Shown one piece after another: positions 44,911 to 51,426 of a DNA stretch of 64,000 nt. This DNA is from Tyzzerella sp. GTDB taxonomy: Bacteria; Bacillota; Clostridia; Lachnospirales; Anaerotignaceae. Under the pieces are notes generated by a model. That model ran no database searches. It saw only the letters and a program-made list of their open reading frames with translations, and had not been told where the DNA came from. The position numbers were made by a program, and so were the translations under genes. Numbering within the stretch: the first letter of the stretch is position 1; the number at the start of each line of letters is the position of its first letter. The stretch lies in assembly GCA_019415525.1 (NCBI GenBank), contig DXZA01000067.1, forward strand, positions 124,001-188,000, read 5' to 3'.

Positions 44911-44946
44911 AAATAGAGATTAAGAAAATTCTTAATCTCTATTTTA
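44911..44946. terminator. Bidirectional terminator between relaxase and cargo gene
   Basis: A 16-bp perfect inverted repeat (44911-44926 with 44929-44944), A-rich on the left and T-rich on the right, between the convergent relaxase and YiiX-like genes. Confidence 0.75.
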
Positions 44947-44952
44947 AAATTA

Positions 44953-45687
44953 TTATAATTTATTATTATAGTTTATATATAAAGATGTAGGAAGACTATA
45001 TGGTGAAATAATTACTTTATCTATATTATAGTCATTTGCAGTAAAATCTCCTTGGTCATGATAATAAGTTTTAAATGCACTTTCTCCTACTCCAAATTTA
45101 TATGCTTGATGAACAATTTTAGAACAATATGTTTTGTCTGTAGAATTAGTATCTAAAGTTATTTTATAAATAGCATTAGAACCTTTATATGTTTCTGTTG
45201 CCCACTTTGCAGCCTTTGTACCCCAAGAAGAATCTTTTGGTCTATAAACCTTAATCCAACCATTTTTATATTCATTTTTAAATTGATTTACCGTTTGTGT
45301 TCTAACTGATTTTTTGGGACCTGGAATATCTAATATTTCATCACTATCTATGGCAATCGCTGCATGTCCTGTTAAACCAAATGATGATGTGGCGTTGGTA
45401 ATAATTACATCTCCACTTTCAATTTTTACAGTACTAAGTGTACGCAACTCACCACTATATATATTTTTAAAATTTTTATTTAAATCTAGTTCTTGTTCTA
45501 ATTTATTATTATTTTCTATAAATTGAATCCATAAATCATATGAAATATTAGTATCAATGACTTCTTGTTCTTGTAACTCAATAAATTCTTCATGTGATAA
45601 AACTTTAAATTCTGATGCATAAGTTAAAACATTAAAACTAATTAAGCATATTACAGATATAAAAAAAATCGATAATATTTTTTTCAC
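44953..45687 (-). CDS. Secreted YiiX-like NlpC/P60-family cysteine hydrolase
   Basis: A 244-residue protein with a signal peptide (residues 1-25, MKKILSIFFISVICLISF...). The hydrolase core has the histidine in GLTGHAAIAI (His108) and the cysteine in KTYCSKIVHQAY (Cys188), the circularly permuted papain-like order of the YiiX/YebB group. Such enzymes cut amide or ester bonds in cell wall or lipids. The start is GTG at 45687 with AAGGAGG upstream, 12 bp after the preceding gene. It is cargo, not needed for mobility. Confidence 0.8.
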   Translation of the reverse strand: MKKILSIFFISVICLISFNVLTYASEFKVLSHEEFIELQEQEVIDTNISYDLWIQFIENNNKLEQELDLNKNFKNIYSGELRTLSTVKIESGDVIITNATSSFGLTGHAAIAIDSDEILDIPGPKKSVRTQTVNQFKNEYKNGWIKVYRPKDSSWGTKAAKWATETYKGSNAIYKITLDTNSTDKTYCSKIVHQAYKFGVGESAFKTYYHDQGDFTANDYNIDKVIISPYSLPTSLYINYNNKL

Positions 45688-45699
45688 AATATTTCCTCC

Positions 45700-46074
45700 T
45701 TATCTATTTCCCTTAAGTGGTGGATATTTGATATTATCTATTTCACCCATTACTTCGATGGATACATTATTATCATTATAAACTTCACATGAAATAGATT
45801 CATAAGAAAAAATTTTTCTAATATCATTTGTAGAAAATTTATAACTATATAAATATTTCTTATCATTTTTATAGATAACATCAATATAATAACCATCTTG
45901 TTTATAATTTTTAGTTATTTTTTTATAAGAAATATCTGTACTCTGTACTCCTTGTAGCTTTATATATTCCTCAAAATTCTTTTGGGCTAAAAAATATTGA
46001 AATGGAAAATAATAAATAACACTTACTATAACAAAAATTATTATAATAAAAAATTTAGTTTTAATAATTTTCAC
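45700..46074 (-). CDS. Membrane-anchored DUF3139-like protein
   Basis: A 124-residue protein with one N-terminal transmembrane segment (residues 7-27) and a small outside domain. The pattern YIKLQGVQSTDISYKKITKN...QDGYYIDVIYKND resembles DUF3139 proteins. It ends 12 bp before the YiiX-like gene, so the two form an operon and may act together at the cell surface. Role unknown. Confidence 0.65.
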   Translation of the reverse strand: MKIIKTKFFIIIIFVIVSVIYYFPFQYFLAQKNFEEYIKLQGVQSTDISYKKITKNYKQDGYYIDVIYKNDKKYLYSYKFSTNDIRKIFSYESISCEVYNDNNVSIEVMGEIDNIKYPPLKGNR

Positions 46075-46331
46075 AAATCAACCTCCTTTATCCAAGCTAA
46101 ATATACAACATAAAATTTATTTATTACTATAATTTTATACAAAACATATTATTACAAAAAGTTAGCTTGCAAGAACTTTTATTAAAGTATACTAAAAATA
46201 ATCTATTATGTATACTATTATCATATAAATTTTAGAAAACCTTATAACTTTGTTCGTAGTTAAATATAATAATAAGAACATAAAATATAAATAATTAAAT
46301 AAATTTAAAACTATTAATTATAAAAATATAT
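46075..46331. other. Spacer upstream of the DUF3139/YiiX operon
   Basis: About 260 bp of A+T-rich DNA that should contain the promoter of the minus-strand operon. No clear -35/-10 pair could be chosen among many T/A-rich candidates. No ORF is seen. Confidence 0.4.
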
Positions 46332-46368
46332 AAAATAAAAACAACCTATCCAAAATATGTAGGTTGTC
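46332..46368 (-). terminator. Terminator of the 142-residue membrane protein gene
   Basis: A 7-bp stem ACAACCT / AGGTTGT with a 13-nt loop, followed on the minus strand by TTTTTATTTTAT. Confidence 0.78.
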
Positions 46369-46380
46369 TTAATTTTAATA

Positions 46381-46809
46381 TTATATTTCTTCAAATTGTT
46401 TATCTTTAATTCCAGTATCTTCATATTTATACTTTGAATACATATGTAGACCTGCTAATATTATGAAAGATACTATTCTTATAAACCACGCCCATATACT
46501 ATCATTATTTGTAGAATTATAAACTATATCTCCAAAGATATATGAACCACATAATGTAAATATAAAACTTATAATCCAAAATCCAAATTTAGTTTTACTT
46601 ATTAAAAACATAATTAAAAATATAGCTAGAAATATTAAAATAATAAAAACAGTATGTGTATCTTGTAATAGTGAAAATTTAAGAATAAAAGTTGAAAGAA
46701 ATGAAAATACTATACAATCAAATATAATAATATTTGAAGCTATTAATCCTATTAAATATATTCCTAAACTTATAAGTGCTCCAAATACAGCAAATAAACA
46801 TCCATACAT
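46381..46809 (-). CDS. Polytopic membrane protein, function unknown
   Basis: A 142-residue protein with about five hydrophobic segments covering most of its length (MYGCLFAVFGALISLGIYLI at the start, WAWFIRIVSFIILAGLHMYS near the end) and a short charged tail. No known family recognised. It is monocistronic with its own terminator, within the cargo part of the element. Confidence 0.65.
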   Translation of the reverse strand: MYGCLFAVFGALISLGIYLIGLIASNIIIFDCIVFSFLSTFILKFSLLQDTHTVFIILIFLAIFLIMFLISKTKFGFWIISFIFTLCGSYIFGDIVYNSTNNDSIWAWFIRIVSFIILAGLHMYSKYKYEDTGIKDKQFEEI

Positions 46810-47010
46810 AAAATAACATACCCCTTTGTTTAATATTATTGTTTAGTATTTTTTAATTCTATCATATCTATACATTTTATCAATATTATATTAAATATAT
46901 TCTCACTAACTGATAAATAATATCACCTACAGTTCTTCTATCTATACAAGATATTTTGTAAATTTTATATAACTTAGATAGATTATATTACTTCTATATG
47001 TTATTTAAAA

Positions 47011-47048
47011 CCATAAAAATAAGCTTCAGGGTTTTAAACCTGAAGCTT
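47011..47048 (-). terminator. Terminator of the toxin-antitoxin operon
   Basis: A 10-bp perfect stem AAGCTTCAGG / CCTGAAGCTT with an 8-nt loop, 18 bp after the toxin stop codon, followed on the minus strand by ATTTTTATGG. Confidence 0.8.
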
Positions 47049-47066
47049 TTATTTGTGATTTGTTCT

Positions 47067-47333
47067 TTAATCTTCATAATGTCCTTTACAAGAAAGGATT
47101 TGTATATTCTGTAATTCATCAATTGCATACACAAGCCTATTTTGGTCATCTATCCTTCTTGAATATGCTCCATTTATATATTTTAATTTCTCAGGCTTTC
47201 CAATACCTTGTAATGCTCCATTAGAACGAATATCTTTAAGTAAAGCATTAATTCTTTTAAGAGTTTTTTTATCTTCCATTTGCCATTGTATATACTGTTC
47301 AAATGCTAATTTAGTAAAAGTAAAATCATTCAT
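47067..47333 (-). CDS. yoeB: YoeB/Txe-family toxin (mRNA interferase)
   Basis: An 88-residue RelE-superfamily toxin. It has YIQWQMEDKKTLKRINALLK, GIGKPEKLKY, SRRIDDQNRLVYAID and the ending ILSCKGHYED, with the Glu/Arg/His/Tyr positions expected for ribosome-dependent mRNA cleavage. The ATG at 47333 overlaps the antitoxin stop codon (ATGAATGA), so translation is coupled. The pair would kill or stop cells that lose the element. Confidence 0.93.
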   Translation of the reverse strand: MNDFTFTKLAFEQYIQWQMEDKKTLKRINALLKDIRSNGALQGIGKPEKLKYINGAYSRRIDDQNRLVYAIDELQNIQILSCKGHYED

Positions 47334-47604
47334 CAGCAATTCTCTCCAATTCATCAAGAGATTTTATAACAACTTCACCATTATTAAGCTGATTTAAGCT
47401 GTCATTTAGCATTCTAATATATTTATCATTATGTTGCTCTTTAGTATCTGCTTTTACTTCAAATGGTATTTTACGCTCTCTTGCTAATGTTTTTGCAAAT
47501 ATAGTAAATGCTGTAGACATTGACATACCCATTTCATCACAAACTGTTACTACTGAATTCTTCAAATCTTCATCCATTCTAAAATTAATATTTACAGTAG
47601 CCAT
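47326..47604 (-). CDS. relB: RelB/DinJ-family antitoxin
   Basis: A 92-residue antitoxin. The N-terminal ribbon-helix-helix (MATVNINFRMDEDLKNSVVT) binds DNA and dimerises; the rest (FTIFAKTLARERKIPFEV...ELERIADE) wraps the toxin. The ATG at 47604 has AAAGGAG 8 nt upstream, so the earlier GTG is not used. A perfect inverted repeat upstream is the likely autoregulatory operator. Confidence 0.92.
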   Translation of the reverse strand: MATVNINFRMDEDLKNSVVTVCDEMGMSMSTAFTIFAKTLARERKIPFEVKADTKEQHNDKYIRMLNDSLNQLNNGEVVIKSLDELERIADE

Positions 47605-47631
47605 AAATTCCACTCCTTTAATTTAATTTAT

Positions 47632-47703
47632 ATTATAATTATATGCTATTTTAATGAAAAAATCAATTAATTGCATTATTTTGTAATGAATTTTCATTAA
47701 AAT
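47632..47703 (-). promoter_or_regulatory. Promoter and operator of the toxin-antitoxin operon
   Basis: On the minus strand TTTTCA-N17-TATAAT (47632-47660). A perfect 13-bp inverted repeat, ATTTTAATGAAAA at 47648-47660 and its complement at 47691-47703, overlaps the -35, as expected for repression by the RelB-type antitoxin. Confidence 0.6.
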
Positions 47704-47780
47704 ATTATATATAATATAATAACCAATAAAAATATGTTTAATATTTTAATATTATACTTATTTTTATTGGTATCACATAG

Positions 47781-47833
47781 GGGGGTTTAAGGGGGGCGGT
47801 GTGTTTCGCTCCCCTTAATATATGCTCAAACCC
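47781..47833. other. GC-rich hairpin region, part of a possible replication origin
   Basis: In very A+T-rich DNA, a 12-bp stem TTAAGGGGGGCG / CGCTCCCCTTAA (47787-47818, one G-T pair) with an 8-nt loop. GGGTTT and AAACCC flank it as an outer stem. No T-run follows on either strand, so it is not a terminator. It lies 26 bp before the iteron-like repeats. Confidence 0.5.
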
Positions 47834-47858
47834 TTGAAAATAAAAGAAGTTTACTTAT

Positions 47859-47923
47859 AAAACTTATTGATGTTTATCTTAAAAACTTTATGATGTTTTA
47901 TAAAAAAACTTATTGATGTTTAT
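47859..47923. repeat. Three iteron-like direct repeats with 23-bp periodicity
   Basis: AAAACTTATTGATGTTTAT at 47859-47877, a close copy with one extra base at 47882-47901, and an exact copy at 47905-47923. Starts are 23 bp apart, about two helical turns. Such phased repeats are typical binding sites of replication initiators; RepA is encoded on the same element. Confidence 0.6.
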
Positions 47924-47978
47924 ATAGCAAACTGTAATTATACTGATAGATTTATTTATACTAATTATATCTATACTA

Positions 47979-48014
47979 ATCTATCTATCTCTATTTGATG
48001 ATGGATAGATAGAT
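47979..48014. repeat. 11-bp perfect inverted repeat
   Basis: ATCTATCTATC at 47979-47989 and GATAGATAGAT at 48004-48014, 14 bp apart, between the iterons and the XRE gene. It could be a terminator-less hairpin or a protein-binding site. The rest of 47605-48160 contains no ORF. Confidence 0.45.
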
Positions 48015-48160
48015 GGATTAAATAGATATACATAAAAATAACGCTTTAATCTTATGAAAGAGTAAGCATTATGGTTTAATACATTATTTTTCATATTATT
48101 ATATTACTAAGATACATAAAAAAATTAATTAATTGAAATCAATAAAAATTATATTATATT

Positions 48161-48541
48161 TTATGCATTTAATTTATTTTTTAAAGCTGAATATTTCTCA
48201 GCTTTTAACATACCTTTTATAGTTCCTTTTATCTCGGCTTTATCTTGAATATCTAAATTTTTATATAGAGATACTATTTCTTGTTCATCTTTTGAAAGTG
48301 CTTTGTAATCACTATCCTTATTCTCTTTTTTTTCTTCTTCCCAACCCATTAAATATGCAGGTGTTGTAAAAAGTGCATCAGCAAGCTTTTTTATTTTATC
48401 CCTTCTAAGATTTTTAATTTCTCCACTTTCATACCTTAATATAGTTGAGGGGGACACACCTATTGCATTTGCTAATTCTTCTAATGTTAAATTATTTTCT
48501 TGCCTTAGTTTTTTTATCTTTTCATTCAAATCCATTTTCAT
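48161..48541 (-). CDS. XRE-family repressor
   Basis: A 126-residue regulator. The helix-turn-helix at about residues 4-60 includes LRQENNLTLEELANAIGVSP and STILRYESGEI; the C-terminal part is a helical dimerisation region (LSKDEQEIVSLYKNLDIQDK). AGGAGG lies 4 nt before the ATG at 48541; another ATG two codons on is possible. It is divergent from a small HTH gene, with repeated operators between them, as in a phage-type switch. It probably controls the recombinase and itself. Confidence 0.85.
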   Translation of the reverse strand: MKMDLNEKIKKLRQENNLTLEELANAIGVSPSTILRYESGEIKNLRRDKIKKLADALFTTPAYLMGWEEEKKENKDSDYKALSKDEQEIVSLYKNLDIQDKAEIKGTIKGMLKAEKYSALKNKLNA

Positions 48542-48558
48542 TATACCTCCTCGACTAT

Positions 48559-48587
48559 ATATTAGCATCTAATTTGCAAATACGCAA
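48559..48587 (-). promoter_or_regulatory. Promoter of the XRE repressor gene
   Basis: On the minus strand TTGCGT-N17-TAATAT. An operator copy (TTGC-N6-GCAA, 48573-48586) covers the -35 and spacer, which predicts autorepression. Confidence 0.65.
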
Positions 48588-48668
48588 TAAAATTGTATAA
48601 AGCTGTATGCATTTTTAAATGTAATTTTTATATATTTTGCTTAAACGAAAAAAGATGAATGTTTAATA

Positions 48669-48697
48669 TTGACTTTTACGCAAAAAATATATATTAT
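48669..48697 (+). promoter_or_regulatory. Promoter of the small HTH gene
   Basis: TTGACT-N17-TATTAT. One operator half-site lies in the spacer and a full operator just after the -10, so a bound repressor would block it. Confidence 0.75.
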
Positions 48698-48735
48698 GAT
48701 ATTGCATAAACGCAAAAAGAAGAAAGGAGAAAATT

Positions 48736-48933
48736 ATGTTTAATGAAAAGAAATTTAAAGAAGTTATTAAAGAAAATGGCTTTTCTATGAGTGATATAGC
48801 AGATTTTTTAAACATAAACCTATCTACATTATATAGAAAAATGAGTGGTGAAAGTGATTTTTATAGAGGTGAAATTCAAAGTCTTTGCGAATTATTAAAA
48901 CTTCAAAACCCTAGTGAAATTTTTTTTGCTTAA
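48736..48933 (+). CDS. Small Cro-like HTH protein
   Basis: A 65-residue protein made almost only of a helix-turn-helix (MSDIADFLNINLSTLYRKMS) and a short end that includes SLCELLKLQNPSEIFFA. It resembles small phage regulators of the Cro/DUF739 kind. The ATG has AAAGGAG upstream. It is divergent from the XRE gene and could be the opposing regulator of the switch. Confidence 0.75.
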   Translation: MFNEKKFKEVIKENGFSMSDIADFLNINLSTLYRKMSGESDFYRGEIQSLCELLKLQNPSEIFFA

Positions 48934-49434
48934 TATATTGCGTAAACGAAATATTATAAAAATATTAAACATAATAATGTAGTATAAAAAATGATTGATA
49001 ATCTTAATGTTATACACATAAATTTGTAGATTTATCAACATTTTAAACAATATTAAATCACAATCCTGTACTTTGACAAATAATAGTATATCACTATTCA
49101 TAAAAAATATTTAAGTTTTCTTTTGATTTCAGCGAGCGAATTGAAAAAACCGCCAAGACTACCTGCATTTTATTAAAAGTGTAAAAAAAGATAGTATCTA
49201 AGGTACGAGCGATAAAGTTTATTTCAAAAGTCCATTTGGTAAATGGATTGCCAAGACCTGTACAAAAGAAACCATAATTACGTATTCCACGTTTATAGGG
49301 ATTTTACAGTAAGTTTTTTAGTTTTATTATTGTAAAAATGGTGATATAACCAACATCAGCTTAAGTATTTTATCATAAATTAAATTAAAAATTTATAAAC
49401 TATAATATAAAATTTTAAAGGAGGATTTAATTTT
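48934..49434. other. 501-bp spacer before the recombinase genes, with an unexplained less A+T-rich block
   Basis: From about 49131 to 49315 the DNA is richer in G and C than its surroundings. It holds two copies of GCCAAGAC (49152-49159, 49250-49257), two of GAGCGA (49134-49139, 49207-49212) and the hairpin TCCATTT/AAATGGA (49231-49247). No convincing ORF covers it. It could be a remnant, an RNA or protein-binding sites. A CATAAATTA box at 49374-49382 resembles the -10 of mother-cell sigma factors, but no well-spaced -35 was found. Confidence 0.4.
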
Positions 49435-49557
49435 ATGGAAACCAAAATTAACAATAATGTAAAAAATATATTTAAGTCCAATAAATATGATTTATCCTAT
49501 AATTTTACACAAAAAATTATTGAACTTATAAACTTTAAAGAAAATTTTTTGTTATAA
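49435..49557 (+). CDS. 40-residue protein upstream of the recombinase
   Basis: An ORF with a strong AAAGGAGG 7-10 nt before the ATG. The product starts METKINNNVKNIFKSNKYDL and ends FKENFLL; it is basic, Asn-rich and helical. It lies 55 bp before the recombinase and is probably on the same mRNA. No family recognised. A recombination directionality factor is one possible role, by position only. Confidence 0.5.
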   Translation: METKINNNVKNIFKSNKYDLSYNFTQKIIELINFKENFLL

Positions 49558-49612
49558 TTATTTTGAAAATATCTTGTTTTATTTTAAATTTAAGATAAAA
49601 GGAGATTTTTAA

Positions 49613-51160
49613 ATGAAATGTGCAATATATTGTAGACTTTCTGAAGAAGATAGGAATAAACAATATAAGTCAGATGATAGTGAAAGCATACAAAATCAAA
49701 AATCTATGCTAATAAAATATGCACTTGCACAGAATTGGGAAATATATAACATATATAGTGATGACAATTATGCAGGAGCAGATAGAAATAGACCTGAATT
49801 TAAAAGATTATTAAAAGATGCCGAAAATAAAGTATTTGATATAATATTATGTAAAACACAGTCAAGATTTACTAGAGAATTAGAACTCGTAGAAAAATAC
49901 ATACATGGCTTATTTCCTATATGGGGTATAAGATTTATAAGTATAGTAGATAATGCTGATACAGAAAATAAGGGTAATAAAAAAGCAAGACAAATAAATG
50001 GTCTTGTAAATGAGTGGTATCTTGAAGAACTTTCAGAAAATATAAAGGCAGTTTTCACAAATAAAAGAAAAGAAGGCTATCATATAGGTGCATTTGCTTT
50101 ATACGGATATAAGAAAGACCCACAAAAAAAAGGACATCTTATAATTGATGAAGAAGCTGCACCAATAGTTAGAGAAGTATTTAATTTATATATTGATGGT
50201 TATGGTAAAACAGCTATTGCTCGTATGTTAAATGACCGAGGTATACCAAATCCCACAGAATATAAAAGACTTCAAGGCTTAAGATATAAACCACCAAAAA
50301 ACAGTACTCTTTGGCATTATTATAATATTTCAGACATGTTAACAAACGAAATGTACATAGGAAATATGGTTCAAGGTAAATATGGAAGTGTATCATATAA
50401 AACCAAACGAAATAAGCTACGTCCAAAAGAACAATGGTATATAGTCGAAGGTACACATGAGCCTATTATAGACCGTAAAACTTGGGATAAGGCTCAAATA
50501 CTTGTTGCAAAAAAATCAAAACCTTTCATTGTTGGTAAATTAGGATTATTTGCTAATAAAACAAAATGTATGTACTGTGGATATACTATGCGTTCATGTA
50601 AAATCAGAGGAAATCACTATTTAAAATGCCCTTCTCGTCATCTTAAAACAACAGGTTGTATAGGTTCTTTTATATCTTACAAAAAACTTGAAGATATAGT
50701 AATAAGCGAACTTAATAACTTAGCTAAGGAATTTTTAGATATAAATGAACTTGAAAAAGGTATAACTTTAAAAAATAATAATTATCTTGTTAAATCAAAT
50801 TTAGCAAATGAAATATCTGTATTAAGTAAAAAACTAGATGATTATAATAAATCTATACTTAACTTGTATATTGATAAAACAAGAGAAATTATATCAGAAA
50901 ATGATTTTATATATCTTTCTTCTAATTTGTCTAAAGAACGAGACATAACAATATCTTTAATAGATGATTTAAAAGACAGAATGGATAAAATTAATAAAAA
51001 AATCGAATATGATAATGATAAAAAAGATATTATATTAAAATATATGAATATAGAAACTCTTGATAGAGAAACTCTCGACACATTGATTGACTATATTTTA
51101 ATAGGAAAACGTAAAAAAGGTGAAAAATTACCTCCTGTTGAAATATATTGGAACTTCTAA
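49613..51160 (+). CDS. Large serine recombinase (TnpX/TndX type)
   Basis: A 515-residue site-specific recombinase. The resolvase domain (1-150) has the catalytic Ser10 in YCRLSEEDR and the RFTREL region. The recombinase domain (about 165-270) has GYKKDPQKKGHLIIDEEAAP. A zinc ribbon follows at about 319-350 (CMYCGY...CPSRH...GC), then a coiled coil (about 390-470). AAGGAG precedes the ATG. Its stop codon overlaps the first base of the attP arm at the right end, the usual place for these integrases. It should integrate and excise the element between the GA-centred sites. Confidence 0.95.
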   Translation: MKCAIYCRLSEEDRNKQYKSDDSESIQNQKSMLIKYALAQNWEIYNIYSDDNYAGADRNRPEFKRLLKDAENKVFDIILCKTQSRFTRELELVEKYIHGLFPIWGIRFISIVDNADTENKGNKKARQINGLVNEWYLEELSENIKAVFTNKRKEGYHIGAFALYGYKKDPQKKGHLIIDEEAAPIVREVFNLYIDGYGKTAIARMLNDRGIPNPTEYKRLQGLRYKPPKNSTLWHYYNISDMLTNEMYIGNMVQGKYGSVSYKTKRNKLRPKEQWYIVEGTHEPIIDRKTWDKAQILVAKKSKPFIVGKLGLFANKTKCMYCGYTMRSCKIRGNHYLKCPSRHLKTTGCIGSFISYKKLEDIVISELNNLAKEFLDINELEKGITLKNNNYLVKSNLANEISVLSKKLDDYNKSILNLYIDKTREIISENDFIYLSSNLSKERDITISLIDDLKDRMDKINKKIEYDNDKKDIILKYMNIETLDRETLDTLIDYILIGKRKKGEKLPPVEIYWNF

Positions 51161-51213
51161 AAATGTTGTATTTATGAATATGCAGCAGAACAAAAAGCAC
51201 GTTCAACATATGA
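51160..51213 (+). other. attR: Right attachment site (attR) of the element
   Basis: One attP arm (51160-51182) is followed by the core GCAGCAGAA at 51182-51190, with the crossover GA at 51188-51189. Beyond it is the other half of attB in cotJC. The arm matches the reverse complement of 34975-34997 at 20 of 23 positions. Confidence 0.88.
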
Positions 51214-51388
51214 ATATCTTATGGATTTAACTGATGACCCTGATGTTTTAACACCTTTAAAATTTTTAAGAGAAAGAGAAGTAGTTCATTTCCAACGTTT
51301 TGGAGAAGCATTAGGAATTGTAAGAGACCATTTAAATGAAAATAGAACAGCTTTTATATCAAAACCGGATTTTATGAAAAGAAGATAA
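51182..51388 (+). pseudogene. cotJC: CotJC, 3' part of the interrupted gene
   Basis: The frame from 51182 (Ala-Ala-Glu-Gln-Lys-Ala-Arg) runs 68 codons to TAA at 51386-51388. It encodes the conserved end of CotJC, with YEYLMDLTDDPD, FLREREVVHFQRFGEALGIV and the ending AFISKPDFMKRR. It holds the fifth manganese ligand, His169 in the full protein. The distance Glu136 to His169 (33 residues) equals that of the known manganese catalase ligands. The fragment has no start codon or ribosome binding site, so it is expressed only after excision. It shows no stop codon or frameshift, which suggests it is still under selection. Confidence 0.93.
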
Positions 51389-51393
51389 TATAA

Positions 51394-51426
51394 AAAAGGG
51401 TTAACTTTCGTTAACCCTTTTTTATT
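51394..51426. terminator. Bidirectional terminator after cotJC
   Basis: A 12-bp perfect stem AAAAGGGTTAAC / GTTAACCCTTTT with a 4-nt loop and T-runs on both strands. It ends cotJC (plus) and the convergent stalk-domain gene (minus). Confidence 0.9.

Larger units (their letters stand above)
48573..48951. promoter_or_regulatory. Set of repeated operators TTGC-N6-GMAA
   Basis: Copies: TTGCAAATACGCAA (48573-48586), TTGCTTAAACGAAA (48638-48651), TTTTACGCAAAA half-site (48674-48685), TTGCATAAACGCAA (48702-48715) and TTGCGTAAACGAAA (48938-48951). They flank and overlap both divergent promoters, and the last follows the small HTH gene. This fits co-operative binding by the XRE and/or HTH proteins. 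Confidence 0.65.
34968..51187. mobile_element. 16.2-kb mobilizable element with serine recombinase, inserted in cotJC
   Basis: Boundaries are set by the 9-bp direct repeat GCAGCAGAA and its central GA. Between them are genes for two unknown proteins, RepA, a giant methylase/helicase (broken), TnpV, MobC, a relaxase, a secreted YiiX-like protein and two membrane proteins. They are followed by a RelB/YoeB pair, an XRE/HTH switch and a large serine recombinase. The DNA is clearly more A+T-rich than the flanks. No coupling protein or type IV secretion genes are seen, so transfer would need a helper. The recombinase gene ends 28 bp before the right crossover. The insertion splits cotJC in frame, so precise excision would restore it. 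Confidence 0.93.

Noticed and set aside
47859..47923. CRISPR array
   Set aside because: Only three repeats, with 3-4-bp gaps instead of unique spacers, and no cas genes.
34968..51187. A complete conjugative element or prophage
   Set aside because: No coupling protein, VirB4-type ATPase, capsid, tail or lysis genes were found. Only replication, mobilization and recombination genes are present.
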